10,861 bases of DNA from Actinomycetes bacterium. Its GTDB lineage: Bacteria; Actinomycetota; Actinomycetes; Mycobacteriales; Micromonosporaceae. Shown piece after piece: positions 6,854 through 10,861 of the stretch; position 1 is the stretch's first letter, and the number at the start of each line of letters is the position of its first letter. The DNA lies in the NCBI GenBank assembly GCA_023437285.1, contig JAEZGP010000147.1, positions 1 to 10,861 of the forward strand, in the 5' to 3' direction. Under the pieces are notes generated by a model. It made no database searches. It saw only the letters and a list, made by a program, of their open reading frames with translations, and was not told the origin of the DNA. The translations under genes were made by a program, and so were the position numbers.

Positions 6854-7183
6854 GTAGCCGCCTTCCACACCGCCCAATGGGCACAAAAGGCGAGGTGGCG
6901 CGTCGGTGCGCGCTGGACGGCCCGGGGAGGAGGCGGGCGGCAGCGACGCGGACGTTGATCGCGACACGGGCGTTGATCGCTGACTTGGGTGACGCGAGCG
7001 TTGATCGTTGATTTGGGTACGGAAGCGGCGCTGGGCTGCGTGCTCGTACCGCTCCTCGCGATGTTGGCGCACATCGCCTCGCGTCGGTACCGAAGATGGC
7101 GATCATGGGGCCGGGAACTGCTTGTTTTGCCCGCGGACGGCGATCAAGGGGCGGTGGCCGCGACTGGCGAACCGCGCACGCGG
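6854..7183. repeat. long composite repeat, copy 3 (about 330 bp, with an extra 28-bp duplication)
   Basis: Third copy, again opening GTAGCCGCCTTCCACA with the GCCC-AAT-GGGC hairpin (6872-6882). It is longer because the GCGTTGATCG..TTGGGT segment is duplicated with a 28-bp period (starts 6970 and 6998). The CCGTACC arm has changed to TCGTACC, which still pairs through a G-U wobble. Similarity fades near 7142 and ends around GCGAACCGCGCACGCGG at 7167-7183; the next unit does not restart. Confidence 0.8.
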
Positions 7184-7193
7184 CCCGAACGGG

Positions 7194-7303
7194 CGACCAC
7201 CACTGCCGACTCCCCCGCCAGGACGGCGCCGCCAGGACCGCGCCGCCACGACCACCACTGCCGACTCCCCCGCCAGGACCGCGCCGCCACGACCGCGGGA
7301 TGC
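7194..7303. repeat. 55-bp direct repeat near the relA 3' end
   Basis: A 31-bp block starting CGACCACCACTGCCGACT and ending CCGCCAGGAC is identical at 7194-7224 and 7249-7279 (period 55). The intervening GC-rich part, GCGCCGCCA, is partly repeated as well. A fragment of the same motif (GCGACTCCCCCGCCA) appears at 7334-7348. It is unrelated to the 42-bp and 300-bp repeats. Confidence 0.75.
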
Positions 7304-7344
7304 GGGCCGAGGTCGCCTCGGCCAGCCGCAGTAGCGACTCCCCC

Positions 7345-7380
7345 GCCACAAACCGAGGGGACCCGGGCCGGGGTCACCCC
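7345..7380 (-). terminator. probable relA terminator
   Basis: GGGGACCC (7357-7364) pairs with GGGTCACCCC (7371-7380) across the loop GGGCCG, with one bulged base. On the relA strand the stem is followed by CTCGGTTTGTGG, a short T-rich stretch. It lies 46 bp beyond the relA stop and is the best hairpin there. The stem is moderate, so the call is tentative. Confidence 0.5.
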
Positions 7381-7426
7381 AGCGCAGCACACGCGTCACT
7401 TGGTGGCCGGCCCGGCAAGGGGGCGG

Positions 7427-10000
7427 TCAGGTGCCGGAGGTTACCCGGTACGCGTCGTAGACGCCGTCGACCTTGCGGACGGCGGCGAGCAGGTGGCCCA
7501 GGTGCTTGGTGTCGGCCATCTCGAAGCTGAACCGGCTCACCGCCACCCGGTCGCGGGTGGTCGCGACGTGCGCGGAGAGGATGTTGACCCGCTCGTCGGA
7601 CAGGACCCGGGTGACGTCGGCGAGCAGCTTGTGCCGGTCGAGGGCCTCGACCTGGATGGCGACGAGGAACATGGACGCCGCGGTGGGCTTCCAGTTGACC
7701 GCGACCAGGCGTTCGGGCTGGCGGCGCAGCTCGTCGGCGTTGGTGCAGTCCTCGCGGTGGACGCTGACCCCGCCGGTACGGGTGATGAAGCCGAAGATGG
7801 CGTCGCCCGGCACGGGGGTGCAGCACTTGGCCAGCTTGATCCAGACGTCGGAGGTGCCTTCGACGACCACGCCGGGGTCGTGGGCCGCGGTGCGCGGCTT
7901 GGTGAGCGCGCGGCGGGTGGGGACGGCGGTCTCGGCGATGTCCTCGGTCGCGCCCTCGACGCCGCCGAAGCTGGCCACGAGCCGGGTGACGATCGCCTGG
8001 GCGGAGACCTGGTTCTCGCCGATGGCCGCGTACAGGGACGCGACGTCGGCCAGGTGCAGCTCGCGGGCGATCGTCATGAGCGAGTCGGTGGTGAGCATGC
8101 GTTGCAGGGGCAGGCCCTGCTTGCGCATGGCCTTGACGATGAGGTCCTTGCCGGACTCGATCGCGATGTCGCGGCGTTCCTTGTTGAAGTACTGACGGAT
8201 CTTGGTGCGGGCCCGTGGGCTCTGCACGAAGCCCAGCCAGTCCTGCGACGGGCCGGCCGTCTCGGACTTCGACGTGAAGATCTCGACCACGTCGCCGTTG
8301 GACAGGCGGCTCTCCAGCGGTACCAGCTTGTTGTTGACCTTGGCACCGATGCACTTGTGACCGACCTCGGTGTGCACCGCGTACGCGAAGTCGACCGGCG
8401 TGGAGTCCTTGGGCAGGGCGATGACCCCGCCCTTGGGGGTGAAGACGTAGACCTCCTGCGCCGACAGGTCGAAGCGCAGCGAGTCGAGGAAGTCGCTCGG
8501 GTCGCTGGCCTCGCGCTGCCAGTCGAGCAGCTGGCGCAGCCAGGTCATCTCGTCGATGTGCGCCGGCGGGCCGACGACCGTGGCGTCCTTCTTCTCCTTG
8601 TAGCGCCAGTGCGCCGCGATGCCGTACTCCGCCGTGCGGTGCATCGCGTTCGTGCGGATCTGCATCTCGACCGGCTTGCCGGTCGGGCCGATGACCGTCG
8701 TGTGCAGCGACTGGTACATGTTGAACTTCGGCATCGCGATGTAGTCCTTGAAGCGACCCGGCACCGGCTGCCAGTTCGCGTGGATCACACCGAGCGCCGC
8801 GTAGCAGTCACGCACCGTGTCGACGAGGATCCGCACCCCGATGAGGTCGTAGATCTCCGTGAAGTCGCGGCCGCGCGCGATCATCTTCTGGTAGATCGAG
8901 TACAGGTGCTTGGGCCGGCCCGTCACCTCGGCCTTGATCTTGGCCGACTTGAGGTCGATCGCGACCCGGTTGGTGACCGTGCCGAGCAGCGCGTCGCGCT
9001 GGGGCGCGTGCTCGCTGACCAGCCGGTTGATCTCCTCGTGCCGCTTGGGGTAGAGGGCGGCGAACGAGAGATCCTCCAGTTCCCACTTGATGGTGTTCAT
9101 GCCCAGCCGGTGGGCCAGCGGAGCGAGGATCTCCAGGGTCTCCCGGGCCTTCTGCTCGCGCTTGGGCTGCGGCAGGAAGGCCAGGGTACGCATGTTGTGC
9201 AGGCGGTCGGCCAGCTTGATCACGAGTACCCGCGGGTCGCGCGCCATCGCCACGACCATCTTGCGGATGGTCTCGGCCTTGGCCGCGTCGCCGAGCTTGA
9301 CCTTGTCGAGCTTGGTCACCCCGTCGACGAGCAGGGCCACCTCGCTGCCGAAGTCGGCGCGCATCTGCTCGAGCGTGTAGTCGGTGTCCTCGATGGTGTC
9401 GTGCAGCAGCGCGGCGACCAGCGTGGTGGTGTCCATGCCCAGGTTCGCCAGGATCGTGGCGACCGCGAGCGGGTGCGTGATGTACGGGTCGCCGGACTTG
9501 CGGAACTGCCCCAGGTGCCAGGCGGACGCCGCGTCGTAGGCGCGCTGCAGCAGCCGGATGTCGGCCTTCGGGTGGGCGCCCCGGTGGGTCGCGATCAGCG
9601 GCTCGAGCACCTCGGGCACCTGCTGGCCCTGCCACGGGGCGTTGAACCGGGCCAGCCTGGCGCGCATGCGCCGCCCAGTGGGGGCGCTGGCCAGGCCGAA
9701 GCCGCCCGAGGTGGGCTCGCCCTCAACGCCGTGGGAGCCGTTCGTCGGACGCGGACCGTCGGCCGCGCCGAGCTTGTCCTCGTCCTCGCGCAGCGTCAAC
9801 TCCCCGTCGAGGGGCTCGTCGTCACGCACGAGGCTCCATGGTCCCTCGTCCGGATCGTGGGGGTGCGGCGTCTCGTCCACCGCTCGAACCAAACCCTCCA
9901 CCGGAGGGGCGATATCCCCGGGCACCGGCCGCTCCTCACCTGTCGGACCGCTGTCGGAAAGGCCATCGTACCCGTGATCGGCCGCGTCGGCTCTGGTCAC
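7427..10000 (-). CDS. relA: bifunctional (p)ppGpp synthetase/hydrolase RelA/Rsh
   Basis: Makes and degrades the alarmone (p)ppGpp; cytosolic and ribosome-associated during amino acid starvation. From the GTG at 10000 the protein has 857 residues. Domains: an acidic, Gly/Pro-rich N-terminal extension of about 120 residues; the HD hydrolase domain with HDTIED at 200-205; the synthetase domain with [13 protein letters not shown] (362-374) and [22 protein letters not shown], where RFKD (416-419) is the RXKD form found in bifunctional enzymes rather than the EXDD of RelA-only synthetases; the TGS domain (about 517-578); a helical part; the zinc-finger-like segment with C726-C727, H748 and C752; and the C-terminal ACT domain (about 776-857). 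Both catalytic halves look intact. The start is supported by GGAGG 12 bases upstream, a long spacing; the frame stays open upstream to 10111, but that would overlap apt. It follows apt by 58 bp. Confidence 0.93.
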   Translation of the reverse strand: MTRADAADHGYDGLSDSGPTGEERPVPGDIAPPVEGLVRAVDETPHPHDPDEGPWSLVRDDEPLDGELTLREDEDKLGAADGPRPTNGSHGVEGEPTSGGFGLASAPTGRRMRARLARFNAPWQGQQVPEVLEPLIATHRGAHPKADIRLLQRAYDAASAWHLGQFRKSGDPYITHPLAVATILANLGMDTTTLVAALLHDTIEDTDYTLEQMRADFGSEVALLVDGVTKLDKVKLGDAAKAETIRKMVVAMARDPRVLVIKLADRLHNMRTLAFLPQPKREQKARETLEILAPLAHRLGMNTIKWELEDLSFAALYPKRHEEINRLVSEHAPQRDALLGTVTNRVAIDLKSAKIKAEVTGRPKHLYSIYQKMIARGRDFTEIYDLIGVRILVDTVRDCYAALGVIHANWQPVPGRFKDYIAMPKFNMYQSLHTTVIGPTGKPVEMQIRTNAMHRTAEYGIAAHWRYKEKKDATVVGPPAHIDEMTWLRQLLDWQREASDPSDFLDSLRFDLSAQEVYVFTPKGGVIALPKDSTPVDFAYAVHTEVGHKCIGAKVNNKLVPLESRLSNGDVVEIFTSKSETAGPSQDWLGFVQSPRARTKIRQYFNKERRDIAIESGKDLIVKAMRKQGLPLQRMLTTDSLMTIARELHLADVASLYAAIGENQVSAQAIVTRLVASFGGVEGATEDIAETAVPTRRALTKPRTAAHDPGVVVEGTSDVWIKLAKCCTPVPGDAIFGFITRTGGVSVHREDCTNADELRRQPERLVAVNWKPTAASMFLVAIQVEALDRHKLLADVTRVLSDERVNILSAHVATTRDRVAVSRFSFEMADTKHLGHLLAAVRKVDGVYDAYRVTSGT

Positions 10001-10058
10001 AACCCCCAGTTTCCTCCGGGACCGGTCGATGTCGCGGGGATCACGCCGGAAACGGTCG

Positions 10059-10637
10059 TCACACCCGCAGCAGCGCGTACGGCTCGTGGGCCGCCAACCG
10101 TGCCCGCCCACCGAGGAATTCGAGCTCCAGGAGCACCGTCAGGCCCGCCACGACGCCCCCCGCCCGGGCCACGAGCCCGAGGGTGGCCTCGGCGGTGCCG
10201 CCGGTGGCGAGCACGTCGTCGACCACCAGGACGCGCTGGCCGGGGGCGAAGGCGTCCGTGTGCACCTGCAGGGCCGCCGAGCCGTACTCCAGGGCGTACT
10301 GGGCGGTGTGGGTGGCCCGGGGCAGCTTGCCGGCCTTGCGTACGGGCACGACGCCCACGCCGGCCGCGTACGCCATGGCGGCGGCCATGACGAACCCGCG
10401 CGCCTCGATGCCGGCCACCACGTCGAACGAGCCCACCCCGTAGTGCGCCACGGTCGCGTCGATGATCTCGCGGAAGGCGTCGCCGTCGGCGAACAGCGGG
10501 GTGAGGTCCTTGAAGACGATGCCGGGCTGGGGGAAGTCGGGCACGTCCACGATCCGGCTCGCCACCAGGGCGGCGATCTTCGGCCCGCCGTCACCACGGG
10601 CCGGGGGCGCCGCCACGCCGGCGTCGACGTCTGCCAT
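10059..10637 (-). CDS. apt: adenine phosphoribosyltransferase
   Basis: Purine salvage enzyme that converts adenine and PRPP into AMP and pyrophosphate in the cytosol. The product has 192 residues. The type I phosphoribosyltransferase signature [16 protein letters not shown] (136-151) binds PRPP. The N-terminal [15 protein letters not shown] (35-49) and the central [20 protein letters not shown] (76-95) are typical of Apt. The first 20 residues are a flexible Ala/Pro/Gly stretch. The ATG at 10637 is chosen because GGAGG lies seven bases upstream and the conserved region follows. The frame is open further up to 10742, but that part runs through a hairpin and has no family similarity. It sits between secF and relA, the conserved actinobacterial order. 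An AMP-forming step next to the alarmone synthase gene is a known neighbourhood, though a direct link is not shown. Confidence 0.95.
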   Translation of the reverse strand: MADVDAGVAAPPARGDGGPKIAALVASRIVDVPDFPQPGIVFKDLTPLFADGDAFREIIDATVAHYGVGSFDVVAGIEARGFVMAAAMAYAAGVGVVPVRKAGKLPRATHTAQYALEYGSAALQVHTDAFAPGQRVLVVDDVLATGGTAEATLGLVARAGGVVAGLTVLLELEFLGGRARLAAHEPYALLRV

Positions 10638-10668
10638 GCCGATTCCTCCCAACCACACCGGAAAAGCC

Positions 10669-10711
10669 TCGAGGCGTCCGTCCCGCGACCAACGCGGTAC
10701 GGACGCCTCGA
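10669..10711 (-). terminator. large hairpin between secF and apt (terminator or leader attenuator)
   Basis: TCGAGGCGTCCGT (10669-10681) and ACGGACGCCTCGA (10699-10711) form a perfect 13-bp stem. After one mismatch a further 5 bp pair (CCGCG/CGCGG), leaving the loop ACCAA. On the minus strand it is followed by GGCTTTTCC, a short T-run, so it resembles a terminator of secF. Only 31 bp remain before the apt ATG, too little for a separate apt promoter. Partial read-through or a leader role is therefore likely. A smaller stem, GCCAGG/CCTGGC (10716-10729), sits just upstream. Confidence 0.7.
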
Positions 10712-10786
10712 TAATGCCAGGAGCCTGGCTGTCGCAAGCCATCCGGTGGAGCGCTTTTCTCCGCGGGATGGTCGGCGACCGTCGAC

Positions 10787-10861
10787 TCAGCGGCGCTTGC
10801 CGCCCCCCGCCTTCGAACCCGGTTTGGACCCGCCGGGCCGCTTGCGCTGCCCGGGCCGGGA
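10787..10861 (-). CDS. secF: protein-export membrane protein SecF, C-terminal end (partial)
   Basis: Only the last 24 codons and the TGA stop (10787-10789) are in the window; the rest lies beyond the right edge. The visible tail, RPGQRKRPGGSKPGSKAGGG followed by KRR, is a strongly basic, Gly/Pro/Ser-rich cytoplasmic end. Such tails are found on actinobacterial SecF, a subunit of the SecDF complex that uses the proton gradient to help pull proteins through SecYEG. Position directly upstream of apt-relA, on the same strand, matches the yajC-secD-secF-apt-relA order known in actinobacteria. No conserved SecF domain is visible, so the name depends on context and tail composition. A hairpin lies 75 bp after the stop. 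Confidence 0.7.
   Translation of the reverse strand, partial: SRPGQRKRPGGSKPGSKAGGGKRR

Noticed and set aside
6126..7349. A 407-codon minus-strand frame with internally repeated protein sequence, and a 276-codon plus-strand frame (6128-6958)
   Set aside because: The repeats are open in several frames on both strands at once. Repeat indels (304/308/330-bp copies, 41 against 42-bp units) are not all multiples of three, and no ribosome-binding site is seen. The protein repeats reflect the DNA repeats.
5900..7400. Insertion sequence or remnant transposase
   Set aside because: No transposase-like frame, no terminal inverted repeats bounding the block, and no target duplication could be seen.
6989..10390. 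A 1133-codon plus-strand open frame across the relA-apt region
   Set aside because: It is antisense to relA and apt. Its Val/Asp/Arg/Gly/Leu-dominated translation is the usual shadow of a high-GC coding strand, and there is no ribosome-binding site or domain.
10638..10742. Extended N-terminus of Apt
   Set aside because: The extension crosses the secF-apt hairpin. ATG at 10637 has a strong ribosome-binding site and the conserved Apt length.

Overview
The window is high-GC actinobacterial chromosome. Codon use, the GTG/TTG starts, the gene order secF-apt-relA / cyclophilins / MBL hydrolase-hisS and the protein sequences fit the family Micromonosporaceae (Micromonospora, Actinoplanes, Dactylosporangium and relatives). 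The family-level placement is an inference; no rRNA or other marker is present.

Layout from left to right. (1) On the minus strand, urtA encodes the lipoprotein urea receptor of a urea ABC transporter. It is probably the first gene of an urt operon that runs out of the left edge. Its 526-bp upstream region carries a well-formed candidate GlnR (nitrogen regulator) operator. (2) The same region also holds a very strong hairpin terminator behind hisS. (3) A minus-strand pair follows: a metallo-beta-lactamase-fold hydrolase (glyoxalase II-like) and hisS (histidyl-tRNA synthetase), 27 bp apart. (4) Divergent from that pair, on the plus strand, are two tandem genes for membrane-anchored cyclophilin-type peptidyl-prolyl isomerases, closed by an intrinsic terminator. 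(5) Then come about 1.5 kb (5.9-7.4 kb) with no credible gene, built almost wholly of nested direct repeats. These are a 28-bp GC-rich repeat, a 42-bp tandem array in which most units keep a stem-loop, three tandem copies of a 304-329-bp composite unit that itself starts with one 42-bp unit, and a 55-bp direct repeat. (6) On the minus strand are relA/rsh (bifunctional (p)ppGpp synthetase/hydrolase) and, upstream of it, apt (adenine phosphoribosyltransferase). (7) At the right edge are the last 24 codons of a protein with the basic tail expected of SecF.

Functionally this is the conserved actinobacterial secD-secF-apt-relA housekeeping neighbourhood. It combines protein export, purine salvage, the stringent response, extracytoplasmic protein folding and histidine charging, next to a nitrogen-scavenging urea uptake operon. 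No phage, insertion sequence, CRISPR array, toxin or defence gene was found. The most unusual material is the repeat block between the cyclophilins and relA. The most useful regulatory signals are the GlnR-like box before urtA and a large hairpin lying almost directly on the apt ribosome-binding site.
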